The notes below the pieces were generated by a model that was not told the DNA's origin, did no database searches, and saw only the letters and a program-made list of their open reading frames with translations. Of a stretch of 64,000 nucleotides of DNA, positions 16,349 to 26,028 are shown piece after piece. The translations under genes were made by a program, and so were the position numbers. This DNA is from JACADW01 sp963747985 (lineage in GTDB: Bacteria; Acidobacteriota; UBA6911): positions 215,077-279,076 of the forward strand of contig CAVVHG010000002.1 in the NCBI GenBank assembly GCA_963747985.1, written 5' to 3'. The first letter of the stretch is position 1. Every line of letters starts with the position of its first letter.

Positions 16349-18730
16349 TCAGGGGAGGTATTCCCAGAACTCGGTTCTGAGCCAACGGACGGCACGCCGG
16401 GTCAGCAGCTCGCCGATCAGCCTCTTGCCGCAAAGTATCTTTCCGACGCCTGACATGCCAGCCCGGAGCGTTCCATCACGATTCGCCAACTCGCCCTGGA
16501 CGACGACCTTCCGCTCCAGCCCTTCCGTGACCGCGATCGGCGATATGGACTTGACCTGTGCCTCGAACGTCAGGCGCGGATACCCCCGGACCTTCAGAAC
16601 GATCGGGAACCCCGGCTTGACATCGGCTATCTCTTTCTCTGGAACCGGCATGTCGATTATGACCGACCCGGCACTCACGACATCGCAAAATACGCTTCCC
16701 TCGACCAGGTACTCGCCGATGCGGTTCTTCAGATAAGGCGTCGCCACAATTCCATCCATGGGGCTGCGGATCGTCAGCTGACCTATCTGCTGCGAAAGAA
16801 TCTTGAGCTTTTCCTCGAGCTTGAGAACCTCAGCCTCGACTCCCTTTATGGCTTCCTTCCTGGATCCCGCCAGCAGTATCTGGAGTTCAGACTGCGCCTG
16901 TGCGAGTTCCTTGCGCTTGACATCGCGCTCACGGTCCGTCCGCTCCTCAAGCATTTTGAGCTGCCCCCGAGCTTCGGACAGCTCCTTCTGCCGGACAGCG
17001 TACGCAGTCTGATCACGCTCCACTTCGTTCCGGGCGATCAGTCCGTCTTCAAGCAGCTTTCTGCTGCGCTCATAGGTCTTCGCCGCGTTGTCGAGCTCGG
17101 CCTCCCTCCGTGCAACCGCTTCCTGCAGCACGGCTCGTTCCTGCTGCACACGAGAGGTATTGGCCACCTCGGCGCGCTTGGTCTCTATCTGCCGCTCCGC
17201 CCGAACAATCTCCTCAGGGCGGGACCCCGCGCGCAGGAGCTCGAGCTCCGCTGCCTTCGATGCCAGTTCACCTTTGGTTTCCTCGTAGCTGTTCTGGAGG
17301 TCCAGGTTCTGGATCACCGCAAGCACATCGCCCGCCTTGACGCGCGACCCCTCGTTCACATTGATCACCTGGAGTGTGCCGTTGATCTCCGGGTTGACGG
17401 AAACCTGCTGGTTCGGACGAATAGTGAAATCTCCCGACACCTTCAGCTCCCAGGGCAGGAACGCCGTCACCCCAATCAGGATCAAGGACAGGATCACCCA
17501 AGGTGTCTTGCCCAGTCTCACAGCCAATCGGACCGTCAGGTGCCCCTTCGGCTTCGGCTCCTCCTTCCTCCCCGCGGGGATTGCCATCAGCGCAACCCCT
17601 AAGATAAAGACCAGCCCCCAAGCCTGGTACTCGTGCACCAGCCAGCCGCCCAGCCGGCTGACCATGACCCAGATAAGAGCAGCCGAGAACAGGAAGGACG
17701 AGATGCCGTACAGCACGTAGATGCGCCTCTCTCTCATGGTCGCCAACGGAACGGGTTGACGGCCACCACGGACCATCAATCCCAACCTGGACCTCAGGTA
17801 GCCGAACGCCCTTGGCCGCAGGTTTGGGATCTCAAGCCAATCGCTCAGCAGGTAGTACCCGTCGAGCCTGATCAGCGGCATGAAATTGAACAACGTCTGG
17901 ATGCCGGAGAAGGCGATCGTGACGACACAGAGCCTGCTCAAAAACGTCTCCGGGGAAAGGAACCTCCAGGCAATCGTAGCCCATGCCCAGATGCAGATCT
18001 GGATGTATCCCCCTGCCAGCGTTACCCAGACTCGCGCGCGCTTGGGAAGCATCCAGGCATCGTTCACGTTGCAGTAGAACGCGGGGATGAAATAGAGCAC
18101 CATGAATCCCATCTCCTCCACCTTGCCGCCAAAGTGCTTGAGCGCGACTGCGTGCGCAAATTCGTGAACCGTCATGACACCGAACATCACGAATAGCACG
18201 AGCGGCAGGGAATAGAGGGAAAACAACGACGCGATCCCGAGGGCGAGCGATTCCCAGTTCAGAATGGTGAGGCAGATCGCGGAGAAAACCGAAATCCCGG
18301 CAACGAGTCCAAACCCGGTGCTGAAACAGAAACGGAACTTCCGCTCCAGTCCGGCAAGCAGGATGTCGGGATTGAACGCATGAATCTTGATCGAGAGGAT
18401 GCTGCTCAGCAAGCGGTTCTTTGGCTTCTGCACGCTCTGAAGCCTGGCCCAGCAGGCCGGGTGGTCCAGAAGCAAGAGTCCGCGCAACTTACCCGCGAAC
18501 TCTTCCAATTGCGACACCTCAACGGCTGTCTGGCATCTGGCAGATACCTCTCGCGCAACCGTATCCAGGTCGCGACTGCCGTCGAGCGCCTCGAGGACAG
18601 CCGCCTGGACGCTGGTAAACCGGTAAAACCGGCGTGTCACCGGATCTTTGACAATTACCGGGGAGGCGGGGCCCGCGGACTCAGGACGGATCTGCAGATC
18701 GGTTCGTATCTTTACGCTCGTCTCTGACAT
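16349..18730 (-). CDS. PqqD-like / M50 metalloprotease / HlyD adaptor fusion membrane protein
   Basis: Three parts in order. An N-terminal PqqD-like winged helix (about residues 10-90; FYRFTSVQAAVLEALDGSRD) is of the type that recognises peptides. A multi-helix membrane domain carries the zinc-protease motif HEFAHA (HExxH) and LIRLDGYYLLSD (the LDG motif of M50/site-2 proteases). From about residue 420 there is a final membrane helix, then an HlyD-type adaptor: barrel-sandwich half motifs, a long coiled coil and IRSPMDGIV. This is the architecture annotated as putative peptide zinc metalloprotease (YydH-like). I choose ATG 18730 (793 aa, GAGG eight bases upstream); the open frame upstream runs into the repeat element. 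It would process or export a peptide or envelope component across the inner membrane. Confidence 0.85.
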   Translation of the reverse strand: MSETSVKIRTDLQIRPESAGPASPVIVKDPVTRRFYRFTSVQAAVLEALDGSRDLDTVAREVSARCQTAVEVSQLEEFAGKLRGLLLLDHPACWARLQSVQKPKNRLLSSILSIKIHAFNPDILLAGLERKFRFCFSTGFGLVAGISVFSAICLTILNWESLALGIASLFSLYSLPLVLFVMFGVMTVHEFAHAVALKHFGGKVEEMGFMVLYFIPAFYCNVNDAWMLPKRARVWVTLAGGYIQICIWAWATIAWRFLSPETFLSRLCVVTIAFSGIQTLFNFMPLIRLDGYYLLSDWLEIPNLRPRAFGYLRSRLGLMVRGGRQPVPLATMRERRIYVLYGISSFLFSAALIWVMVSRLGGWLVHEYQAWGLVFILGVALMAIPAGRKEEPKPKGHLTVRLAVRLGKTPWVILSLILIGVTAFLPWELKVSGDFTIRPNQQVSVNPEINGTLQVINVNEGSRVKAGDVLAVIQNLDLQNSYEETKGELASKAAELELLRAGSRPEEIVRAERQIETKRAEVANTSRVQQERAVLQEAVARREAELDNAAKTYERSRKLLEDGLIARNEVERDQTAYAVRQKELSEARGQLKMLEERTDRERDVKRKELAQAQSELQILLAGSRKEAIKGVEAEVLKLEEKLKILSQQIGQLTIRSPMDGIVATPYLKNRIGEYLVEGSVFCDVVSAGSVIIDMPVPEKEIADVKPGFPIVLKVRGYPRLTFEAQVKSISPIAVTEGLERKVVVQGELANRDGTLRAGMSGVGKILCGKRLIGELLTRRAVRWLRTEFWEYLP

Positions 18731-19078
18731 GCCGGAGCCTCGGTGAGGGGTCACGGGCCAGCACAGTGTCCAAGTACCGCGGACGTCCGCGATGATAACG
18801 GCACTGAGGCGCCCTTTGCAATAGCGTTGGGAGCGCACCTGCCTCAGGGAGTGGATTTTGCGCGCGGAAACGACGCGACTCACATTGGATGTTGGTCCCG
18901 GATCAACGGCGTTGAAACCGGTCATCTGTCGGCGGCGAAGTTCCAGCACCGGTCCGGCGGCCGCATGGTCGGCTCCAGCGAAGCGCGCAACCTCCTCGCC
19001 GGCGGCGCAGACGGACATCGCAACCGCGGAAATACTGAGTATGGACCATTCGCGACTGTCATGATACCCGGTGCTGTG
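18731..19078. other. Region upstream of the M50 gene, no supported gene
   Basis: About 350 bases between the M50 start and the repeat element. It holds the M50 promoter region, but I see no clear -35/-10 pair. Open frames here on both strands are short and lack coding character. Confidence 0.3.
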
Positions 19079-20480
19079 CTGTGATTCAGACAGTCGGGAT
19101 TGAAGTGACCTCGTCTCGTCAGGTGATCGCTGTCCAACCCTTTCAGGGTTGGGCCTTGCGGCAGACCCGATCATCCCCGGGGTTTGCACCCGGGCTGATC
19201 TGTTCGACCCCCTACGGGTCGAGTCCGAATACCCCCGGGGGCTGAGCGTGACCATGCCGTTGAGTCCGTTGAGTCACCGGTTACGGCGATGCCTCACAGA
19301 TGCCGGCCGCGATCGACGCAGAGCGTCGTAGAAGCCCGTAGGGTGCAAACCCCGGGAATCAGGATGATCAGAAGGTGTCAACCCTGAAAGGGTTGAACAG
19401 CGTCCTTGCAGCGCAGGCTGCCTGTAACGGTCGCCAGCCTTCGGGGTCGAGTCCGAAGTACTGCGCCCGGGGGCTGAGCGTGACCATGCCGTTGAGTCCG
19501 TTGAGTCACCGGTTACGGCGATGCCTCACAGATGCCGGCCGCGATCGACGCCGACGACGCTGAAAGCGTCGGATAGAACAGCCCGGGGTGCAAACCCCGG
19601 GGATCAGGATGATCAGAAGGTGTCAACCCTGAAAGGGTTGAACAGCGTCCTTGCAGCGCAGGCTGCCTGTAACGGTCGCCAGCCTTCGGGGTCGAGTCCG
19701 AAGTACTGCGCCCGGGGGCTGAGCGTGACCATGCCGTTGAGTCCGTTGAGTCACCGGTTACGGCGATGCCTCACAGATGCCAGCCGCGATCGACGCCGAC
19801 GACGCTGAAAGCGTCGGATAGAACAGCCCGGGGTGCAAACCCCGGGGATCAGGATGATCAGAAGGTGTCAACCCTGAAAGGGTTGAACAGCGTCCTTGCA
19901 GCGCAGGCTGCCTGTAACGCGTCGCCAGCCTTCGGGGTCGAGTCCGAAGTACTGCGCCCGGGGGCTGAGCGTGACCATGCCGTTGATGCCACGGGTCGCC
20001 AGCCTTCGGGGTCGAGTCCGACGTACTGCGTCCGGGGGCGGCGATGCCTCACAGATGCCGGCCGCGATCGACGCCGACGACGCTGAAAGCGTCGGATAGA
20101 ACAGCCCGGGGTGCAAACCCCGGGGATCAGGATGATCAGAAGGTGTCAACCCTGAAAGGGTTGAACAGCGTCCTTGCAGCGCAGGCTGCCTGTAACGGTC
20201 GCCAGCCTTCGGGGTCGAGTCCGAAGTACTGCGCCCGGGGGCTGAGCGTGACCATGCCGTTGAGTCCATTGAGTCGCTGGTGACGGCGATGCCTCACAGA
20301 TGCCAGCCGCGATCGACGCCGACGACGCTGAAAGCGTCGGATAGAACAGCCCGGGGTGCAAACCCCGGGGATCAGGATGATCAGAAGGTGTCAACCCTGA
20401 AAGGGTTGAACAGCGTCCTTGCAGCGCAGGCTGCCTGTCACGCGTCGCCAGTCTCGTAGCCCTCACTGTCTGAACCACAG
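19079..20480. mobile_element. MITE-like element, copy 1, with internal 245-bp tandem repeats
   Basis: The left end CTGTGATTCAGACAGTC (19079-19095) and the right end CACTGTCTGAACCACAG (20464-20480) are imperfect 17-bp inverted repeats. Flanking decamers CGGTGCTGTG (19069-19078) and CGGCGCTCTG (20481-20490) match at 8 of 10 positions, as expected of an old target duplication. Inside are five units repeating every 245 bases (one is 278), each with palindromes AACCCTGAAAGGGTT, CCCGGGGTGCAAACCCCGGG-like and GACGCTGAAAGCGTC. No transposase is encoded. The ends match those of the element at 28661 in the opposite orientation. Confidence 0.8.
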
Positions 20481-20542
20481 CGGCGCTCTGCAGGACGCTT
20501 CATTATCCGTCTGCTGTCTGATATGATGCGCAATCTGTGCAT

Positions 20543-20571
20543 TTGACTGACATGTATCCCATATATATAAT
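20543..20571 (+). promoter_or_regulatory. Sigma-70-type promoter of the SUMF1-family lipoprotein gene
   Basis: TTGACT (20543-20548), a 17-base spacer and TATAAT (20566-20571) within an AT-rich ATATATATAAT run. It is 48 bases upstream of the ATG at 20619, which is itself preceded by AAGGAG. Confidence 0.72.
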
Positions 20572-20618
20572 CGCGCTGCTTTTTGCTCAGCTAAACATTA
20601 GAACCTGAAGGAGATGCC

Positions 20619-21455
20619 ATGTCGATGAAAGTTCTTTCCGCTCTTCTTTGCGTATTATTACTGCTTCTGATCGGCGGGTGTGCCAAGAAGGAAGAACCTG
20701 CCGCCACAGAAACAGCCGCGCCCGCAACTGCAGAGCCTGTCATTACCCCCGGAGAGATGGTCTTGATTCCGGCTGGTGAGTTCATCCTGGGAGCGAACGA
20801 CAAAGAAACCGCTGCGTTCCCGGAACAGAAGATGAACCTGCCGGCGTTCTGGATTGACAAGTATGAAGTGACCAACGCCGAGTTCCTTGATTTCGCCATA
20901 AAGACCGGTTATCAGGGAGAAGGCGCGAAGGAAGGGAAGGATTGGCGCCAGTTTTTCACTCCGGACAAGGCGAAGTATCCCGTCCTTTTCATCACATGGA
21001 ACGACGCGGCAACCTACTGCAAGTCCCTTGGCAAGCGTCTGCCGACAGAACCGGAATGGGAAAAGGCAGCCCGTGGGCCGAACGGCTTCAGGTATCCCTG
21101 GGGCGACAAGTGGGAAGCCGGAAAGAGCAACACCTATGAATCGGGCCTGCGGGAGCCCACAGCCATCGGCCAGTATGAGGATGTGAGCCCGTTCGGGGCC
21201 CACGACATGCTTGGCAATGTCCAGGAATGGACAGACAGCTGGTACAAGGCTTACAAAGGGAATTCGAAGTCAGACACCAATTTCGGCGAGAGATTCCGGG
21301 TCGTGCGCGGCGCTTCGTCCCGAATCTACGGCAGTCGTGCCCACCTGTGGGACCGCTCTGCCTACCTGCCAAAATCGCTTTACGACTTTGGCTGCAGATG
21401 CGCCAAGGACGCGACACCCGAAGAGGCCGCCAAGGCTGCTCCGGCAGCCAAGTAG
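20619..21455 (+). CDS. SUMF1/formylglycine-generating-enzyme-family lipoprotein
   Basis: A lipoprotein signal peptide ends in LIGGC (lipobox), followed by a short Ala/Glu-rich linker and a full FGE-sulfatase domain. Seen motifs are MVLIPAGEFILGAND, FWIDKYEVTNAEFLDF, PVLFITWNDAATYCKSLGKRLPTEPEWEKAARG, YPWGDKW, DMLGNVQEWTDSWY and the terminal GCRCAKD. This fold is used by true formylglycine generators and by many extracytoplasmic proteins of unknown role; with a lipobox and no sulfatase nearby, a non-FGE envelope function is more likely. Length 278 residues. Transcribed alone from the promoter at 20543, convergent with rlmI. Confidence 0.9.
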   Translation: MSMKVLSALLCVLLLLLIGGCAKKEEPAATETAAPATAEPVITPGEMVLIPAGEFILGANDKETAAFPEQKMNLPAFWIDKYEVTNAEFLDFAIKTGYQGEGAKEGKDWRQFFTPDKAKYPVLFITWNDAATYCKSLGKRLPTEPEWEKAARGPNGFRYPWGDKWEAGKSNTYESGLREPTAIGQYEDVSPFGAHDMLGNVQEWTDSWYKAYKGNSKSDTNFGERFRVVRGASSRIYGSRAHLWDRSAYLPKSLYDFGCRCAKDATPEEAAKAAPAAK

Positions 21456-21550
21456 CGCGTTTCTGCGCACCCGGGAGAACAAGTTCGGGATGGAAGTGAG
21501 CACGCTTCGCCGAAGCGCGCCGTTTCCGCACCGCCGGCGCGGACCTGCTA

Positions 21551-22729
21551 CTAGAGGGTCCGCAGGATGAAGCACTTGAGGTAGTGCGTCTCGGGCATGC
21601 CGAGCAGCACGGGGTGATCCCGTGACTGCCCGCGCCGCTCGATCACCTGCACGTAGCGGTGCGCATCGTGGGCTGCCTGGTGGAGCAAGGTCAAGAAGGC
21701 CGACTCCGAAAGATGAAATGAGCAGCTCGATGTGATGAGAACGCCCCCGGGGTTGAGCAGTTTCATGGCCCGGAGATTCAGCTCCTTGTAGCCGCCCTTT
21801 GCCGCAGCCAGCGCGGCCCGGTTCTTTGCGAAAGCAGGCGGGTCGAGGCAGATCAAGTCGAACCTTCTGCCCGCCTGTTCCAGTTCCCGCAGCAGATCGA
21901 AAACGTTCGCCTCGACGAAGTCGACATTCGTGATCCCGTTCAGCGCGGCGTTCGCGCGCCCCTGCGCGAGCGAATCGGCTGATGTGTCGACGGCAGTCAC
22001 ACTGCTGCACCCTGCTGCGAAGTGCAGGGCAAACGCGCCGGTGTTCGTGAAGCAGTCGAGCGCCGCCCCCGACGCATACCCGGCCGCGGCTACGCGGTTG
22101 TCCCGCTGATCCAGGAAGAAGCCGGTCTTCTGGCCTCCCAGCAGATCGACGTGGAACCTCAAGCCCGCTTCGGTTATCTCGACCTTCTCGGGGACAGTTC
22201 CTGCCAGCAGCCCTTTTCTCGGTTCGAGGCCCTCGAGCCGTCGGGCCTTGACGTCGTTTCGCTCGACCACACCTGCCGGCCGCAATTCCTCCTCGAGCCA
22301 CGCCACGATCTCCGGCCGCAGGGCGTCGGCTCCATATGAGAGCGTCTGGAGAACGAGGAAATCGCCGTACCGATCCACGACAATCGAGGGAAGCAGGTCT
22401 GCCTCACCAAAGACCAGCCTGCACGCGGTCCCCGGATCGACCATGCCTGTGCGGCGTCGGATGCTGGCCCTCAATCTGTCCCGGAACAGTTGTGCGGTCG
22501 GCGGGTTGGAGTCTCGAGAAAGGAAGCGGAGCCGGATTTGCGACTGCCGGCTGTAGAGCGCATACCCCTGGATGTTCGCCGCCGGGTCGACCACCCTGAC
22601 GATAGGAGCCGCGGCATCCTCGGGTTCGCGCACCACGTCCGCGGCGTAAATCCACAGGTGCCCCCAACGCAGCCGGCGAGCTCCTGCGTCCGACACGACA
22701 GCCTCTGCCTTGATCTCCAGTTTGTCCAA
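21551..22729 (-). CDS. rlmI: 23S rRNA (cytosine) methyltransferase, RlmI-like
   Basis: An N-terminal PUA domain (about residues 5-80; RRLRWGHLWIYAADVV) and the RlmI central region (VDRYGDFLVLQTLSYGAD, GQKTGFFLDQRDNR) precede a class I SAM methyltransferase domain with ALDCFTNTGAFALHFA as the SAM loop and DPPAFAKN as motif IV, then SSCSFHL. These are the signatures of the RlmI/YccW family that methylates m5C1962 in 23S rRNA. At 392 residues it has the usual length. It is the last gene of a minus-strand run after cca, 17 bp downstream of it. The exact target base is inferred from the family. Confidence 0.88.
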   Translation of the reverse strand: MDKLEIKAEAVVSDAGARRLRWGHLWIYAADVVREPEDAAAPIVRVVDPAANIQGYALYSRQSQIRLRFLSRDSNPPTAQLFRDRLRASIRRRTGMVDPGTACRLVFGEADLLPSIVVDRYGDFLVLQTLSYGADALRPEIVAWLEEELRPAGVVERNDVKARRLEGLEPRKGLLAGTVPEKVEITEAGLRFHVDLLGGQKTGFFLDQRDNRVAAAGYASGAALDCFTNTGAFALHFAAGCSSVTAVDTSADSLAQGRANAALNGITNVDFVEANVFDLLRELEQAGRRFDLICLDPPAFAKNRAALAAAKGGYKELNLRAMKLLNPGGVLITSSCSFHLSESAFLTLLHQAAHDAHRYVQVIERRGQSRDHPVLLGMPETHYLKCFILRTL

Positions 22730-22746
22730 TGAGACTCCTCCGTCTC

Positions 22747-24057
22747 TCAGGTGGCTTTCGTCAGTGGGAATAGCTGCCGGATCTGCTCCAACGCTTCCTC
22801 TTTGGTCCGGATCGTTCCCTCGAGCCGCATGTCCTCGACGGTCCTCAGGATCTGCTTGAAGAGCGGCCCGGGTTTGTAACCGAGGGCAATCAGGGCATCG
22901 CCGCGGACGAGCGGTTCCTGCGGCGGGGGTTCCCGTTCGAGTTCCCTGAGCTTCTCCAGGCAGAAGCGATAGCCCTCCAGGTCGCGGTGGCTGCTGAGGC
23001 AGTCGACTCTGTGCAGTTCGAGGTGGTCGCGGAAATTCTGCTTGCTCAGAAAGCGCTTCAGAGTACTTTGCCGCATTTCCTTGACGTGCATGAAACGGAG
23101 ATGATGGAGCACAAGGTCCACTACCCGCTCCGTCCGGTCGTTCGATAGCTTCAGGCGCCGGCAGATATCGGCGGCCATGCGCGCCCCGAGTTCGACGTGA
23201 CCGTCGAATCGGATGCGCTCCTCCAGGCTGAAGGTCGGCGGCTTGCCTACATCGTGGAGCAGCGTCGCCAGAGCCAGCTCGGGTGATGGACGGCGAAGCA
23301 GGCCCAAGGCGAGCTTCGTGTGCACATAAACATCACCCTCGGGATGGTATTCCGGTGGTTGAGCTACCCCTCGCATCGCCTCGACCTCCGGCATTATCCA
23401 CCTGAGCAGACCGCTTTCCTGCAGCAGGTCCAACCCCCTCGAAGGATCCGGCCCGGTCAGGAGTTTGAGTGTCTCATCCCGAATCCTCTCCCAGCTCACG
23501 AGCTTGATTTCGTCCGCATGTTGCCGGATGGCCTGCCAGGTGACAGGCTCGATGGTGAAATCCATGCTGCACGCGAAGCGCACGGCGCGCAGCATCCTCA
23601 ACTTGTCTTCGGCGAAGCGATCCTCCGGCCTGCCGATCGTCCGGATAATCTTCTTCAGGATGTCGGCCTTGCCGCGGACATAATCGATAATCCGTTTCGC
23701 GGTCGGATCATAGAAGAGACCGTTGACCGTGAAATCCCGCCGCCGGGCGTCCTGTTCCGGCGAGGAGAAGGTCACGCTCGACGGGCGCCTCCCGTCGAGA
23801 TACGGTCCCTCGGTGCGGAAGGTGGTGACTTCGTAGGCATGGCCGTAGAGTCGGACTTGGACTACGCCATAGCGGGCGCCGATCAGGCAGGTGCGGGAGA
23901 AGAGCCGGCGGACCTGTTCCGGGACGGCACTGGTCGCAATGTCGATATCCCGGGGCTTCCTGCGCAGAAGCATGTCACGGACGCATCCCCCTGCAAAGAA
24001 CGCCTCGTGTCCGTGGCGCCGCAACTTGTCCACAATCCGGCGGGCAGCCCGTTCCAT
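22747..24057 (-). CDS. cca: CCA tRNA nucleotidyltransferase / poly(A) polymerase family protein
   Basis: The head domain of a class II nucleotidyltransferase: GGCVRDMLLRRKPRDIDIAT carries the DxD metal site, RRDFTVNGLFYDP is motif B, and EDRFAEDKLRMLRAVRFA is the conserved ERxxxEL-like segment. The RNA-binding neck follows, and then an HD-type motif (ATLLHDVGKPPTF), so this is the type with an appended phosphohydrolase-like domain. The enzyme repairs or adds the tRNA 3-prime CCA; since the tRNA-Val here already encodes CCA, repair is the likelier task in this genome. Poly(A) polymerase I cannot be excluded. 436 residues, ATG start. Follows the TPR gene by 53 bp. Confidence 0.88.
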   Translation of the reverse strand: MERAARRIVDKLRRHGHEAFFAGGCVRDMLLRRKPRDIDIATSAVPEQVRRLFSRTCLIGARYGVVQVRLYGHAYEVTTFRTEGPYLDGRRPSSVTFSSPEQDARRRDFTVNGLFYDPTAKRIIDYVRGKADILKKIIRTIGRPEDRFAEDKLRMLRAVRFACSMDFTIEPVTWQAIRQHADEIKLVSWERIRDETLKLLTGPDPSRGLDLLQESGLLRWIMPEVEAMRGVAQPPEYHPEGDVYVHTKLALGLLRRPSPELALATLLHDVGKPPTFSLEERIRFDGHVELGARMAADICRRLKLSNDRTERVVDLVLHHLRFMHVKEMRQSTLKRFLSKQNFRDHLELHRVDCLSSHRDLEGYRFCLEKLRELEREPPPQEPLVRGDALIALGYKPGPLFKQILRTVEDMRLEGTIRTKEEALEQIRQLFPLTKAT

Positions 24058-24110
24058 GGAAGACCTGTACTGTAAGGACGACGGCGACGGCCCTGGAATT
24101 GGAGCCCGGG

Positions 24111-25238
24111 TCAGGGGAGTCCCGTCAGTTTGTCCAGGTACTTGTTCCAGCCATCGGCAGGGAATTGCTTTCGGCAGATCTCACGGTACTTCGCGAACGA
24201 CTTGGCGTCCCCGAGCTTGTGATAGCTCAAAGCCATCCGGAAATAGAACAGATTGTCGTTCGTAAAGTGCCTGGAAAGTCGCAGCGTCTTTTCTCCTTCC
24301 TGGACCGCTTCCAGGAAACGACCGAGTTCGTAGTAATTGGCCGTGAGATAGCTGCGCACCTCGGCCTTTTCCTTCTTGTTCCTGGGGCGCCGCCTCAGTG
24401 CCTCCAGGGTCACCAGCAGGGACTTTTCGTATTGCTCGAGGCGGAAGTAGCTGTGGGCAAGCTTGAGATACAACCAGCACAGGTTCTCTCGCTTGCCGCT
24501 GATCTGTTTGAGCTCCAGGATCTTCTGGTAGGACTCGAGGGCCAGTTTGTCGTTGGTCAGCTGCTGGTAGCAATCGGCGATGCTGAGGTAGATGTCGTCG
24601 CGCCGCTCGAATTCAGGGTCCAACTCCACGACCTTGGAGAAGTACTTTATTGCTTCACGGTACTGTCCCAGGCTCAGGTAGTTGTTCCCCATGCTTTCAT
24701 ACAGGTACGAGAGGCCGGGATCGTTGTCGCTCAGAACCTGAATCGCTTTCTGGGAGTACCTGATGGCTTCATCGTGCCTGTGCAGAGCCTCGTAGTTTCG
24801 GCTCATCCCCGCAAATAACATCCACTGCGTGTCCTTCTCCTGGTCGACGGCATACTGCTCGCATATCCGCCGTGCCTCGAGCGCCTTCGGGGTTTGCCCG
24901 TGATACTCGTAGAGCGAGCCCAGGTGAAAATGCACGAAGCCGTACATGTCAGGCATGAATTCAGATTGGTCCGGCTGGAACAGACGCGCCGATCGGAGCA
25001 GGAAGGCCAGGGCTTCCTTGTCCTGTCCCAGGTTGAAGTGGCAGATCCCCACCTGGCCCATGAAATAGGCGCGGGCATTGGGCTGCTTCTCCATGGAGAG
25101 CGCCTGCCCATAGCATTCGAGGGCTTCGCGGAATCTGCCTTTATGAAACAGCTCGCCACCCTGCTCGTCCAGCAACGCGATCTTTTCTTCCTTGGAGCTG
25201 CAGGCGTTCAACTTGGTGTTGCGTTCCTTCTTGTTCAT
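24111..25238 (-). CDS. Tetratricopeptide repeat protein
   Basis: About eight to nine TPR units run through almost the whole 375 residues, for example FHKGRFREALECYGQAL, HRHDEAIRYSQKAIQVL, LGQYREAIKYFSKVVELDP and KLALESYQKILEL. No signal peptide or catalytic domain is seen, so it is probably a cytoplasmic adaptor. I choose the ATG at 25238, with GGTGA seven bases upstream, over the GTG at 25247. The gene sits between the unknown protein at 25363 and cca and is likely cotranscribed with cca. Confidence 0.9.
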   Translation of the reverse strand: MNKKERNTKLNACSSKEEKIALLDEQGGELFHKGRFREALECYGQALSMEKQPNARAYFMGQVGICHFNLGQDKEALAFLLRSARLFQPDQSEFMPDMYGFVHFHLGSLYEYHGQTPKALEARRICEQYAVDQEKDTQWMLFAGMSRNYEALHRHDEAIRYSQKAIQVLSDNDPGLSYLYESMGNNYLSLGQYREAIKYFSKVVELDPEFERRDDIYLSIADCYQQLTNDKLALESYQKILELKQISGKRENLCWLYLKLAHSYFRLEQYEKSLLVTLEALRRRPRNKKEKAEVRSYLTANYYELGRFLEAVQEGEKTLRLSRHFTNDNLFYFRMALSYHKLGDAKSFAKYREICRKQFPADGWNKYLDKLTGLP

Positions 25239-25362
25239 CGGGATCACCGGAGATTGGATCGAAAGGACAAAAACATACTACCGGAAAACAGTACGGGATA
25301 ATCAACTTTTCGGCACCCCCGATCCGGGGCAGGCCCGCGGCCTGACCCCGGTCAGGGGCCTT

Positions 25363-26028
25363 CTACTGATACACTGTGATGAAGCCCTGACCCATTTCCA
25401 CTTTCCGGATGTCATAAGGCATTTTCGACGGCTGCATCGGGTCAAAGGGCGGTTTCTGCCTCTTACCGACCGTGGAGATGATTTCCTCCACGAGCAGGTT
25501 CGGGAGGCTGGTGTCATCAAACAGCGATCGCTCGAGCTGGAAACTTGCCAGTCCGCCGTCGGCGATGAGTTTGCCGTAGGCAGTGAGCGTATGCTTGCCT
25601 GTCAAGAGACTGGCCAGCATCCTCGTAACAGAGTTCTTCGAGCTCATTCCCAACTGATCAAAATCCACGGTTGCGACGCCCTGAAGGCGGGTGGGCTCCA
25701 GCCGCACCGTGAGGCTTTTCAGGCTCGCATGGTATTTCGGGCTCAGCTCGTATGCCAGGAATGAGTTCAATTCCGCTTCCGATATGCGGGTAGTCTGCGT
25801 GCCGCGGTTGCCCGTTCGGGCCGAGAAGCTCTCGAGCGCCTTCACCTTCTTTGCACACTCGTCGGCCGCAGCCCTGGAGATTCCCTGGCCGGTCACCGTC
25901 TCGAGTGCAGAGTGAGCGAGCGGGGAGGCCGCAAGACCGGCCATGAGCAGCGCAGGCACGCACAAGGCAATCCGGGAGACACGCAGGGTGCCGGCGCGGC
26001 GTGCGGCGTGATCTCGATCCGTCGTCAT
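25363..26028 (-). CDS. Secreted hypothetical protein coupled to lepB
   Basis: A signal peptide (VSRIALCVPALLMAGLAASPLAHS) is followed by about 180 residues with TRISEAELNSFLAYEL and SLTVRLEPTRLQGVATVDFD, alternating strands that suggest a small lipid-binding-like or LolA-like beta fold. I do not recognise the family with certainty. The start ATG at 26028 overlaps the lepB stop as ATGA, so the two are translationally coupled and this protein may be an early substrate or partner in export. No cysteine lipobox is seen. Confidence 0.75.
   Translation of the reverse strand: MTTDRDHAARRAGTLRVSRIALCVPALLMAGLAASPLAHSALETVTGQGISRAAADECAKKVKALESFSARTGNRGTQTTRISEAELNSFLAYELSPKYHASLKSLTVRLEPTRLQGVATVDFDQLGMSSKNSVTRMLASLLTGKHTLTAYGKLIADGGLASFQLERSLFDDTSLPNLLVEEIISTVGKRQKPPFDPMQPSKMPYDIRKVEMGQGFITVYQ

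Noticed and set aside
18731..19255. N-terminal extension of the M50 protein
   Set aside because: It runs into the mobile element; the PqqD-like domain begins just after the ATG at 18730.
19149..20283. Several 60-106-residue ORFs with near-identical sequence
   Set aside because: They are readings of the 245-bp tandem units inside the MITE-like element; no ribosome sites and identical peptides in both strands.
19079..20480. CRISPR array
   Set aside because: The long units are wholly repeated, including what would be spacers, and no cas gene is in the window; the same holds for the arrays at 26845 and 48591.
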